A stretch of DNA of 18,839 nucleotides from Fibrobacteraceae bacterium (GTDB taxonomy: Bacteria; Fibrobacterota; Fibrobacteria; Fibrobacterales; Fibrobacteraceae): positions 1 to 18,839 of the forward strand of contig JALNVO010000020.1 of NCBI GenBank assembly GCA_023231365.1, given 5' to 3'. Position 1 is the stretch's first letter; every line of letters starts with the position of its first letter. Position numbers and translations under genes: made by a program. Positions 1-6,192 of this stretch are shown piece after piece. The notes beneath the pieces were generated by a model. The model was not told the origin of the DNA. It saw only the letters and a list, made by a program, of their open reading frames with translations, and did no database searches.

Positions 1-444
1 GGAGAAGCCGTCGTTGAGGCCTCTTACGCGGTAGCGCTCGTCCATTTCCAATAGCTCCATGCTTTGGTCTAGGCGTTTTTGAAATTCTTCGTCGGGAATT
101 TTTTCTTGCTTGAGGTAGGCCCGTTTGGAATCGATCGCCATGCGCAGAAATTCCACATTGGATACTCCCGGAATTTCGATGGGGTACTGCATGCTGACGA
201 AGAAGCCTTCGTTGGCGCGTTCGGAGGGATCAAGAGCAAGGAAGTCTTTTCCGTCTAGCATTACAGATCCAGAATCGACTTTGTAGGCCGGATGACCGCT
301 CACAACTTTGGCGAGCGTACTTTTGCCGGATCCGTTGACACCCATGATGGCGTGGATTTCGCCGGGTTTTACGTCGAGGTTGATTCCTTTGAGGATCTGA
401 GTGCCATCGGCAAGGCTCGCTTTTAAGTTTTGAATAGAAAGCAT
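1..444 (-). CDS. sufC: SufC, Fe-S cluster assembly ATPase (3' end outside window)
   Basis: ABC-type ATPase of the SUF system; in the family it joins SufB and SufD in the cytoplasm and powers Fe-S cluster assembly on that scaffold. The visible part is the N-terminal 148 residues. Walker A is GVNGSGKST at residues 35-43, the Q-loop glutamine is Q86, and YPIEIPGVSN (87-96) is the segment that marks SufC rather than a transporter ATPase. The ABC signature, Walker B and H-loop lie beyond the window edge. The ATG at 442-444 is the natural start because the beta-strand preceding Walker A begins at once (MLSIQNLKA). It lies 9 bp after the dnaG stop on the same strand, so co-transcription is likely although no Shine-Dalgarno is obvious. 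Other suf genes would be expected to the left of the window; this is inference. Confidence 0.93.
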   Translation of the reverse strand, partial: MLSIQNLKASLADGTQILKGINLDVKPGEIHAIMGVNGSGKSTLAKVVSGHPAYKVDSGSVMLDGKDFLALDPSERANEGFFVSMQYPIEIPGVSNVEFLRMAIDSKRAYLKQEKIPDEEFQKRLDQSMELLEMDERYRVRGLNDGFS

Positions 445-453
445 AGTGCAAAT

Positions 454-2346
454 TTAGATTTTTTCGCTGTACTCGATAAGGCTTGTGCGGTAATCGAGCA
501 ATTCTTTGAAAAAATTAGGCTCTTTGGTTGGGTCCGCCTCTTTGTGCAAGCGGAGTGACAGTTTTTTTGCGAAGGAATGGAGTTCCAAGCGGAGTTTTAA
601 GTTTTCGTCAGTCGTGGGCTTCGCTTTGAGCGCGTTGCGGAAGCGTTCTACCGTACGGATTTCAAGTTCGGCTAGAGTTTCCAAGAATTCCTTTTGTGCC
701 GCATTCTTTTCCCAGCGTTCTTCAGGGAGCTCTTCCAATACTTGTGCAGGGAGATTTGAAAGCGCGCTATGAAGGCGTTTGAAGTCTATTGACGCTGTTT
801 CGACGTATTCGGCGAGTGCTGTGCTTAAAAGTTCGTCGAGCACTTCCGAATCAAAGAGCGTGATGCCAGAACTTGCAAAGTCTAAGTCGAAGAATACGCT
901 TGCGGCTTCCCAGAGCGATGGCGAGGTGAGTACCAGTGTGACGAATCGGAATTCAAGAGTCGGAATGGTGTTCCATTGCACTCGTTCCTGAGTTTCGATA
1001 GAAACTTCGCTTGATATGTTCTTTTCTTTTGTGTGTCGCTTCTCTTGCGGGTGGATGCCTATAAAGTTTGCTTCAGTGTCGAAGCGTTCTGCGACGAGCC
1101 TCAAATATTGATTCTGGAGCTCCCTGTCGCGGATGGACATAATGAGCGTTTTTGCCCTAGTAATAAACTGGGCGCGTTCTTCGATCGTCTGTGTGGGAAG
1201 CTCGTGTGAAAGGTATGTGAGCCAGTCTTCGGCTTGGGCGAGTTCCGCCTTGAAGTCTGCGGCGGCAGTTGCTCCGTGTTCGTTTACGAAGTTGTCCGGG
1301 TCTATCTTTTCTCCGTTGGGCCGGGAGAGCGAAAAAATGCGAGGGACAATTCCCTGCGGGAGTACAATTTCGAGTGTGCGCTGGGTCGCTTTTTTGCCAG
1401 CGGCGTCTCCGTCAAAGACTAGGTAGGCCGTCTTTGCATAGCGGGAGAGTAGCGATGCGTGATATTCGGTAAGAGCGGTTCCAGAGACTGCGACCACGTT
1501 TCGGACGCCTGCTTGGTAGAGGCTGATGAAATCGAAGTATCCTTCGACAAGTATTACCGCATTTTCTTTGGCAATCTCTTGCTTGGTGTGCGAAAGTCCG
1601 TAGAGAATTTCACCTTTCTTGTAAAGAGCCGTGTCTGGACTGTTCAAGTATTTCGGGGCTTTAGTTTCTTTGTTGAGAATGCGCCCGCCGAAGGCGACGA
1701 CTGCTCCAGAGAGGTTCTCGATCGCGAACATCAGGCGACCTCGGAATTTATCTGCAACGCCGCCCGTTTCGCGTTCTACGGCAAGCCCAGCTTCGACCAG
1801 TTGCTTCGGTGAAAACCCTTTTTGTGCGGCATAGTTTAAAAAGCCTTCGCGGCCTTCGGGGGCAAAACCCACCCGGAATTGTTTGCGCGTTTCTTCGCTT
1901 ACGTGCCGTTCCGTAATATAGGCAAGAGCCTTTTCGTTCTTGGAAAGCTGAGAGACAAACCATTCGGCAGCAAGGTCGTTGATCGTTCGGACGAGCGTAC
2001 GCTCTTCGAGTATTTCCGGTTTCTCAGGGGCTCCGAGTTCGGGCAGATGGAATCCTGTTGCGTTTGCCACCCATTCTATAGCGGCTTTGAAATCAATCTT
2101 TTCATGTTCCATTACGAACTTGAATACATCGCCCCCGGCTCCGCATGCGAAGCACTTATAAATTCCGATTTGCGGATTTACGTTCATTGAGGGGGAATGG
2201 TCTTCGTGAAAAGGACAGCGCCCGATGAAGCGTCCGTTACCGGATCTTTTAAGAGGGACGAATTGCTGGATGACGTCCGCGATATCGGCGTGGGATTTGA
2301 GTTCTTGGATGACTTCATCGGAATAGAAAGGCATTGCCTTAAACAT
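454..2346 (-). CDS. dnaG: DNA primase DnaG
   Basis: Primase that makes RNA primers for chromosomal replication, working with the DnaB helicase at the fork. Numbered from the ATG at 2346 (630 aa): CHC2-type zinc ribbon C44-x2-H47 and C65-x2-C68; the RNA-polymerase basic motif KFRGRLMFAI at 200-209; Toprim domain with catalytic E268 in VEGYFD and the metal-binding pair D312/D314 in DGDAAG. The remaining ~250 residues are the variable C-terminal region, which in the family ends with the helicase-binding domain. The length is somewhat above that of E. coli DnaG (581 aa). An alternative start is M5 at 2334 (MPFYSDEV), which is closer to typical DnaG N termini and has AAGG just upstream; the two cannot be separated here. 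It is divergent from the lipoprotein gene across about 85 bp and leads into sufC. Confidence 0.97.
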   Translation of the reverse strand: MFKAMPFYSDEVIQELKSHADIADVIQQFVPLKRSGNGRFIGRCPFHEDHSPSMNVNPQIGIYKCFACGAGGDVFKFVMEHEKIDFKAAIEWVANATGFHLPELGAPEKPEILEERTLVRTINDLAAEWFVSQLSKNEKALAYITERHVSEETRKQFRVGFAPEGREGFLNYAAQKGFSPKQLVEAGLAVERETGGVADKFRGRLMFAIENLSGAVVAFGGRILNKETKAPKYLNSPDTALYKKGEILYGLSHTKQEIAKENAVILVEGYFDFISLYQAGVRNVVAVSGTALTEYHASLLSRYAKTAYLVFDGDAAGKKATQRTLEIVLPQGIVPRIFSLSRPNGEKIDPDNFVNEHGATAAADFKAELAQAEDWLTYLSHELPTQTIEERAQFITRAKTLIMSIRDRELQNQYLRLVAERFDTEANFIGIHPQEKRHTKEKNISSEVSIETQERVQWNTIPTLEFRFVTLVLTSPSLWEAASVFFDLDFASSGITLFDSEVLDELLSTALAEYVETASIDFKRLHSALSNLPAQVLEELPEERWEKNAAQKEFLETLAELEIRTVERFRNALKAKPTTDENLKLRLELHSFAKKLSLRLHKEADPTKEPNFFKELLDYRTSLIEYSEKI

Positions 2347-2431
2347 AGCTTTTTAACACGGTATGCCTGTAATTTTGCAAGTCTTGAAGGATAATTTTCT
2401 TAAAATATTTTTTTTAGAGTATTTTAGGGAT

Positions 2432-3172
2432 ATGAAAATGCTAGTTCCATTTGCTCTTTTGTTTTTGTCTTTCTTGATGCTTTTTGGCTGTAAAGAAGAG
2501 GAAAGCTTGAAAAGTACATCGAAAATTTTTCCGATGGCTCCTGTTGCCGATGCCCGAGAAAGAGGTGTAAATGGTTATGAATTTGAATTTAGAATGTACG
2601 GAGAAGAAACCCCATTGTTTCAGAGATCGTTGCCGGAATTGCCTCTGTTGGTGCAGAATGAAGTGCTAGCTGAAGGTCATTCCCCGTTTGGCTCGATTTA
2701 TCTCTTTAACAGAGGAAATGGTTGCTTAGGAGTTCTCTATACGGATTTAAAGGGGGCCTTGAAGTATTTTAATCCGCGAATAATTTGTGCGGATTCTTCC
2801 GATTTTTTGCCCAAGAATTTATATGTACGCTGGAATGGTTCCGTGCCGGTTTATATCTTGAAGGAAAATTCGGGTGAACGGGGGAGTGATCTTCGCATCG
2901 GCGCTTTGGACGGCAAAGGTGGGGTTGTGTTCGTTGAAACGATGGCTTCTAACACAGACGCTTGTGGGCCGGAAGAAGATGAAGGTGTCTTGCCCTGCTT
3001 TGAAAATGAAACGGAAGTTTCGCTTCCTTTGGTGGGTTCCGTTTTGCCGGATACGCTGTTTACCGAAACCCATGGAACGGTTCTCGATGAGAGCCGCCGG
3101 GTAGTTGAAGTGGATGAGAAGGATACGCTTGTTCTCCCTTGGCGTGAGAGTAAAGTTCCAGGCAGAAAGTAA
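2432..3172 (+). CDS. Putative lipoprotein, function unknown
   Basis: I do not recognise a family. The N terminus is a clear lipoprotein signal peptide: M-K, then a long Leu/Phe-rich core, then a lipobox ending LMLFGC and a Lys/Glu-rich mature start (KEEE), so it should be lipidated and membrane-anchored. The mature part (~225 aa) is soluble-looking, acidic, and contains four cysteines (in GNGCLG, IICAD, DACGP and LPCFE) that could form two disulfides in the periplasm. The start is ambiguous: ATG at 2432 gives an N-region lysine, but the Shine-Dalgarno AGGGA (2426-2430) is better spaced for the second in-frame ATG at 2438. The open frame extends upstream to 2363, but that extension would bury the signal peptide. 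Possible weak promoter TTGAAG (2384-2389)/TATTTT (2406-2411). No terminator is visible downstream. Likely lineage-specific. Confidence 0.8.
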   Translation: MKMLVPFALLFLSFLMLFGCKEEESLKSTSKIFPMAPVADARERGVNGYEFEFRMYGEETPLFQRSLPELPLLVQNEVLAEGHSPFGSIYLFNRGNGCLGVLYTDLKGALKYFNPRIICADSSDFLPKNLYVRWNGSVPVYILKENSGERGSDLRIGALDGKGGVVFVETMASNTDACGPEEDEGVLPCFENETEVSLPLVGSVLPDTLFTETHGTVLDESRRVVEVDEKDTLVLPWRESKVPGRK

Positions 3173-3206
3173 ATTTTTAACGCGACATTGAAGAGTATTT
3201 TGAATC

Positions 3207-3690
3207 CTAAAGTGAGGATGATCTTGCCGCATATCCGATGTGCGACCGTTTGAGGAATGCCCTTTTAGCCTTTGGTGCGGAAAGCCTACTTGCGACAAGC
3301 GAATACCAGTTGAATCCGAGTATGAAAATCATTGCAAGAAAGGGGAGAATGAGAGTGTGGTGGCGTATCCGGGGAAGAACGAGAACGATGTTCTCTTATA
3401 GACGATGAGCGTTTTTGAATTCGATATTTGAGAGATAAAACTTAGGCTAGTGCACTCCCTTTTGCGAAAATGAATTCGCGTATCTTGAGTTGCGTTTTTG
3501 CGGAGATGGTTCCTCGCGTGATGGAAGATTTGAAGAAGTACATCAGGTAGATCGCTACAAGTGCTTGAAAAGCGTGGAAAATCCCATTTTGAGCAGCGTA
3601 AAAATGAGGTTGCTCCTTCTGCCGATGCCTGCAAAGAGGGCTAGTGCTGCATTGCGTCCGTTTACAACGCGATCCTTAGACGAGTTTAAG
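3207..3690 (-). pseudogene. Probable decayed membrane-protein gene
   Basis: This 600-bp gap lacks an intact gene. On the minus strand three successive stretches in different frames read like pieces of one membrane protein. The upstream piece (3555 to ~3690) contains NAALALFAGIGRRSNLIF. The middle piece (3442 to ~3615) contains FHAFQALVAIYLMYFF and ends with a TAA at 3442. The last (3207-3395) contains LILPFLAMIFILGFNWYS followed by a Lys/Arg-rich tail and a TAG at 3207. Hydrophobic runs flanked by basic residues, each interrupted by a frameshift or stop, suggest a gene broken by at least two indels. The family is not recognised and boundaries are approximate. Alternatively this could be chance open frame in non-coding DNA; no single intact ORF covers it. 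Confidence 0.35.
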
Positions 3691-3736
3691 AATTATTTTA
3701 AACTTTCTGTTTTTGGCTATGTTTCTGTGCTTCGGG

Positions 3737-3764
3737 TTGAATATTTTCGTTTTTTTTCTAATTT
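3737..3764 (+). promoter_or_regulatory. Possible sigma70-like promoter of the tRNA gene
   Basis: TTGAAT (3737-3742) and TAATTT (3759-3764) are separated by 16 bp and lie 13 bp before the first tRNA base, which fits a short-leader tRNA transcript. The -10 match is weak, so this rests mainly on position. Confidence 0.3.
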
Positions 3765-3777
3765 TTAGGCCGCAAAA

Positions 3778-3851
3778 GGGACTTTAGCTCAATCGGTTAG
3801 AGCCGCGGACTCATAACCCGCTGGTTCCCGGTTCAAGTCCGGGAGGTCCCA
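3778..3851 (+). tRNA. tRNA with CAU anticodon, best read as tRNA-Ile2 (lysidine type)
   Basis: Full cloverleaf: acceptor GGGACTT (3778-3784) pairs with AGGTCCC (3844-3850) with one G-U; D stem GCTC/GAGC; anticodon stem GCGGA (3805-3809)/CCCGC (3817-3821); loop CTCATAA with anticodon CAT at 3812-3814; T arm CCCGG-TTCAAGT-CCGGG; discriminator A3851. A CAU anticodon can be elongator Met, initiator Met or Ile2. The TTTAGCTCA opening and the CTCATAA loop context resemble bacterial tRNA-Ile(CAU), which TilS converts to lysidine at C34 to read AUA. The 5' G1-C72 pair argues against initiator tRNA. The closing pair of the anticodon stem is A31-C39, an unusual mismatch. CCA is not encoded (CGA follows), so it must be added by the CCA-adding enzyme. 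Confidence 0.93.
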
Positions 3852-3855
3852 CGAA

Positions 3856-3888
3856 GAGCCAACTGGCAGTAAGCCGGTTGGCTCTTTT
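3856..3888 (+). terminator. Intrinsic terminator of the tRNA gene
   Basis: GAGCCAACTGGC (3856-3867) pairs with GCCGGTTGGCTC (3873-3884), a 12-bp stem with one G-U and an AGTAA loop, followed by TTTT. It begins 4 bp after the tRNA, so the tRNA is a single-gene transcript. Confidence 0.88.
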
Positions 3889-4065
3889 GCTTACTCGGAG
3901 TAAGCCTTGCCGTTTTCCGTCTTTTGATAGTTGATGATACTTTGGAATGTCTTCAACTGTCATCAAATGCCAAGTTATGACTAATAAATGCTTAACTTGC
4001 GGCGCTCTTGTCTGAAGACCAAGTCTCATTGGATTGCCGGGTTCAAGCAGTAGTTCTACGACACT

Positions 4066-4281
4066 CTATTTCTTTCTTTTTATGTATGAATTCTTTATCC
4101 AGCTCCAATTCAGAACTAGATGCGCTACCACCAGAAAGAGCAGAATCGAACCAAATATTGGATGTATCTTGAAGAACACCTCCTTGGGAAGAGTTTCATT
4201 CAACAGTACGGTGACCAACAGGCATAGAAAATCAAACAGTAAGAATACATTGAGAACTTTTAGTATCGATTGCTTATTCAT
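4066..4281 (-). CDS. Small two-helix membrane protein, DUF4405-like
   Basis: A 71-residue protein with two predicted transmembrane helices (about residues 9-27 and 42-57) and a basic C-terminal tail (KNSYIKRKK). H40 lies just before helix 2 and H54 near its end, within HLVLNWSWI (54-62); this His-x(n)-HLxLNWxWI pattern is what I associate with DUF4405 proteins, a cytochrome-b561-like membrane fold in which histidines may bind heme. Heme binding is inference; function is unknown. The start is well supported: GGAGG lies 9 nt upstream of the ATG at 4279-4281. It overlaps the end of the small upstream ORF by 8 nt, suggesting translational coupling, and a promoter lies at 4474-4501. It is more AT-rich than the core genes around it, which fits an accessory origin. 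Confidence 0.75.
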   Translation of the reverse strand: MNKQSILKVLNVFLLFDFLCLLVTVLLNETLPKEVFFKIHPIFGSILLFLVVAHLVLNWSWIKNSYIKRKK

Positions 4282-4453
4282 TGTTTATCGCCTCCATAAA
4301 AAATATACGGGACTTCCCGCTTTTATTTCTTCTAGTTCTTTCAGTCATATCACAACCCTTTTTCAGTTTTGATCTTAAACAAAATATCCGTTCATCATCA
4401 AATCTCGGCATGATAGCTTCCTTGGGAATCTGTGGCAGACATTTATTCCTCAT
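4274..4453 (-). CDS. Possible small basic protein or leader peptide upstream of the DUF4405-like gene
   Basis: Open frame of 59 codons plus stop from the ATG at 4451-4453; the frame is open back to 4501, but that start would lie upstream of the proposed transcription start. The product is Lys/Arg-rich and hydrophilic with three cysteines, without a recognisable domain. Its last codons contain the GGAGG ribosome site of the downstream membrane protein, and its stop overlaps that gene's start (ATGAATAA, 4274-4281). That arrangement is typical of coupled genes but would also arise by chance in a leader. An inner ATG (4345-4347, start of MTERTRRNKSG) has AAGGG 7 nt upstream and could be an even shorter product. 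No homologue is recognised. Confidence 0.35.
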   Translation of the reverse strand: MRNKCLPQIPKEAIMPRFDDERIFCLRSKLKKGCDMTERTRRNKSGKSRIFFMEAINNE

Positions 4454-4473
4454 ATCTCTCACGTACGCTTTCC

Positions 4474-4501
4474 TATATAATAATACAAATTTATCTATCA
4501 A
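4474..4501 (-). promoter_or_regulatory. Sigma70-like promoter for the two small genes
   Basis: On the minus strand TTGATA (4496-4501) and TATATA (4474-4479) are separated by 16 bp. Transcription would begin near 4467, leaving about 185 nt before the DUF4405-like start. It is the best promoter match in this AT-rich patch. Confidence 0.5.
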
Positions 4502-4968
4502 GATTATCCTTCCAATCCCTTTCGTCCTTCGGATATACTTCGTATTTCACTCGTTTTTGCAGGTCCGCTCCGATTCATTCCCGTGTCGCCGCTTCGCCAT
4601 CTTCCGGGTATCTTTGCGCGTAGCGTCCGTAGTTTTTTCCGTTCCGGTGCTCCGTGTGATCATTCGGCAATAGGCGTAGACGCAAAAACTTTCAGATGCT
4701 TATTTTGGAGACCGTTCTTTCGACGGTCTTTTTTGTTTACTGCGGGTATGGACGATAGCTTTTCTCTTTTATGATATAATATCAGTTTTGCTTGAATTTT
4801 GAATGCCTTCAACATCCGCGTCTGTGCCTCGATTATGTCGGCGAATGAGTTCGCAGAGCAATACTCGGTTTGAATGCTCTTAGTCTCTTTGATAGACGCT
4901 TCCGTGTGATGTGGCGCAGCTGTTTTGACCGAGGATTGCTTTTTAGAGGTGTGTCGCCATAACGCAGA
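4494..4968 (-). pseudogene. Possible decayed coding sequence
   Basis: The stretch from ~4502 to 5103 holds no intact gene. On the minus strand a frame without stops runs 4968 to 4660 (102 codons) but has no start codon until an internal ATG at 4815; it includes FADIIEAQTRMLKAFKIQAK. Reading continues convincingly one frame over, with GKNYGRYAQRYPEDGEAA, an in-frame TGA at 4575-4577, then DLQKRVKYEVYPKDERDWKD to a TAA at 4491. Amphipathic, charged composition across both frames suggests one gene with a frameshift and a nonsense change. Against this, a plus-strand terminator (4709-4735) sits inside it. No family is recognised. Confidence 0.3.
4709..4735 (+). terminator. Intrinsic terminator in the accessory patch
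   Basis: AGACCGT (4709-4715) and ACGGTCT (4723-4729) form a perfect 7-bp stem with a 7-nt loop, followed by a run of T. No plus-strand gene ends just before it, so its transcript is unknown; it could end an unannotated small RNA or be a leftover. Confidence 0.6.
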
Positions 4969-5103
4969 TCATGATGGAATTGGAAAAATGAGCCTTTTTT
5001 TGAAAAGCATCAAAATGAAAAATGCAGTTCAACTGTTTGATAATGATGAATGATTTTTTGTCTGCGTATATTTTGCCTAATCAAAACGATTTGGGCAGGG
5101 ACA

Positions 5104-5421
5104 TTAAAAAACGAGGAAAGCTCCGTCCACGCAAAGAACTGCTGCGCAAGCTGCAATGGCGACTAACACGAGTCCGCGTCCGAGTAGCGAAACTCCGATA
5201 GCTGTAATGAGTGCTGCCGCAGCTGATATTTTGGAATTTGTCGTATAGAAAATGGCGGGAATAGTCATCGCCGAGAGTACTGTGTAGGGGATGTAAGCGA
5301 GGAACGATTTCCAGAAGGGACTTTCGATATTTTTCTTGAGAAGGATGAATGGAATTGTGCGGAGGAGGTAGGTGACTCCTGCCATTGCTAGAAGGTATTT
5401 TGCGTATTCAGTTATGCTCAT
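5104..5421 (-). CDS. azlD: AzlD-family small subunit of a branched-chain amino acid exporter
   Basis: A 105-residue, very hydrophobic protein with about four transmembrane segments, normal length for AzlD. The N-terminal pattern (TYLLRTIPFILLKK, then an IPYTVLSAMTIPAIFY segment) fits the family. In the AzlCD/YgaZH group the small AzlD subunit joins AzlC in the inner membrane to export branched-chain or related amino acids. The ATG at 5419-5421 overlaps the azlC stop by 4 nt (ATGA), the usual coupled arrangement, and GGAG in the end of azlC is a suitable ribosome site. No convincing terminator follows. Confidence 0.9.
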   Translation of the reverse strand: MSITEYAKYLLAMAGVTYLLRTIPFILLKKNIESPFWKSFLAYIPYTVLSAMTIPAIFYTTNSKISAAAALITAIGVSLLGRGLVLVAIAACAAVLCVDGAFLVF

Positions 5422-6110
5422 TCAGTCTTCTCCTCAATAGGGAAAAACTTAGCGGCGAAGAGCGATGCTGTTATAGCACAGATAATGATGACAAATCCCG
5501 GAGTGACGTTGGAAAGGACTGGCGCATAGTGGAATAGGAGGCTGATCGCAATAGCTATAGCGACGGCGATGAGTGTTGGTCTATGCTGTTTTACCTTTGG
5601 AACGACGATGGCGATGAACATTCCGTAGAGGGCGACGCCTAGTGAATTTGTAAGTACTGTGGGGAGGATCTGCCCTGCAACGGATCCTGTGAGAGTCCCC
5701 AGAGACCAACCGATGTAGGGGAGCACTGTGAGCCCGAAATAATAGGTTGGAGATATGCGCTCTTTTTGTGACATGGCGAGTGCATAGATTTCATCGGTGA
5801 TGCCCATGCTGAGAAATATTCTTTGTAGTGTACCAAAAGATGGTGTCACCTTTTGGGAAAGAGAGATTGCCATGAGCGAATAGCGGAGGTTGATGAAAAA
5901 TGTCGCGAGGATCATCTCCACGAGGGTTCCTGCGGCTTGCATAATTTGAATCCCTGCAAACTGCCCGGCGGAGGTTAGGTTTGTCATAGAGATAAGCGTA
6001 ACAAGGCATGGGTTCAGAAATTTGGATGCGGCAATACCGAACGAGAAGGAAACGGCAAAGTAACCGATCCCGATAGGTAAGCCGTCGCAAATGCCTTTTG
6101 AAAATTTCAC
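5418..6110 (-). CDS. azlC: AzlC-family large subunit of a branched-chain amino acid exporter
   Basis: A 230-residue inner-membrane protein, typical AzlC length, with the recognisable N-terminal region GLPIGIGYFAVSFSFGIAA, then SAGQFAGIQIM and FINLRYSLMAISLS. AzlC is the main subunit of AzlCD-type exporters; AzlD follows with a 4-nt overlap. Substrate is not shown by sequence; branched-chain amino acids are the family default. The start is a GTG at 6108-6110 with no nearby alternative ATG and no Shine-Dalgarno. A perfect TATAAT lies only 6 nt upstream, so the transcript may begin at or very near the GTG (leaderless). The gene comes just after the purF terminator, so it has its own promoter. 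Confidence 0.92.
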   Translation of the reverse strand: MKFSKGICDGLPIGIGYFAVSFSFGIAASKFLNPCLVTLISMTNLTSAGQFAGIQIMQAAGTLVEMILATFFINLRYSLMAISLSQKVTPSFGTLQRIFLSMGITDEIYALAMSQKERISPTYYFGLTVLPYIGWSLGTLTGSVAGQILPTVLTNSLGVALYGMFIAIVVPKVKQHRPTLIAVAIAIAISLLFHYAPVLSNVTPGFVIIICAITASLFAAKFFPIEEKTE

Positions 6111-6116
6111 AGTTCA

Positions 6117-6145
6117 ATTATAACAAAATAGCCACATAATGCAAA
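6117..6145 (-). promoter_or_regulatory. Promoter of azlCD
   Basis: Minus-strand TTTGCA (6140-6145) and perfect TATAAT (6117-6122) with 17-bp spacing. The -35 abuts the T tract of the purF terminator, and the -10 ends 6 nt before the azlC GTG. Confidence 0.6.
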
Positions 6146-6174
6146 CAAAAAAGCACCGGTTTTTTCCGGTGCTT
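6146..6174 (-). terminator. Intrinsic terminator of purF
   Basis: AAGCACCGG (6151-6159) pairs perfectly with CCGGTGCTT (6166-6174) around a 6-nt loop; on the minus strand the hairpin is followed by a T run. It starts 18 bp after the purF stop. Confidence 0.92.
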
Positions 6175-6192
6175 GTGTAATATCCGTATAAA

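Noticed and set aside
2819..3298. 159-codon minus-strand frame opposite the lipoprotein
   Set aside because: Mostly antisense to a gene with a clear signal peptide; composition is not protein-like.
3811..4029. Minus-strand 72-codon frame over the tRNA, ending in GPPGLEPGTSGL
   Set aside because: That ending is the well-known antisense translation of tRNA T-arm and anticodon sequence; the frame also crosses the tRNA terminator.
4034..4062. tRNA 3'-end duplication (CCGGGTTCAAG) as an attachment site
   Set aside because: Only about ten bases resemble the T arm and no longer copy of the tRNA 3' end is present, so integration at the tRNA is not supported.
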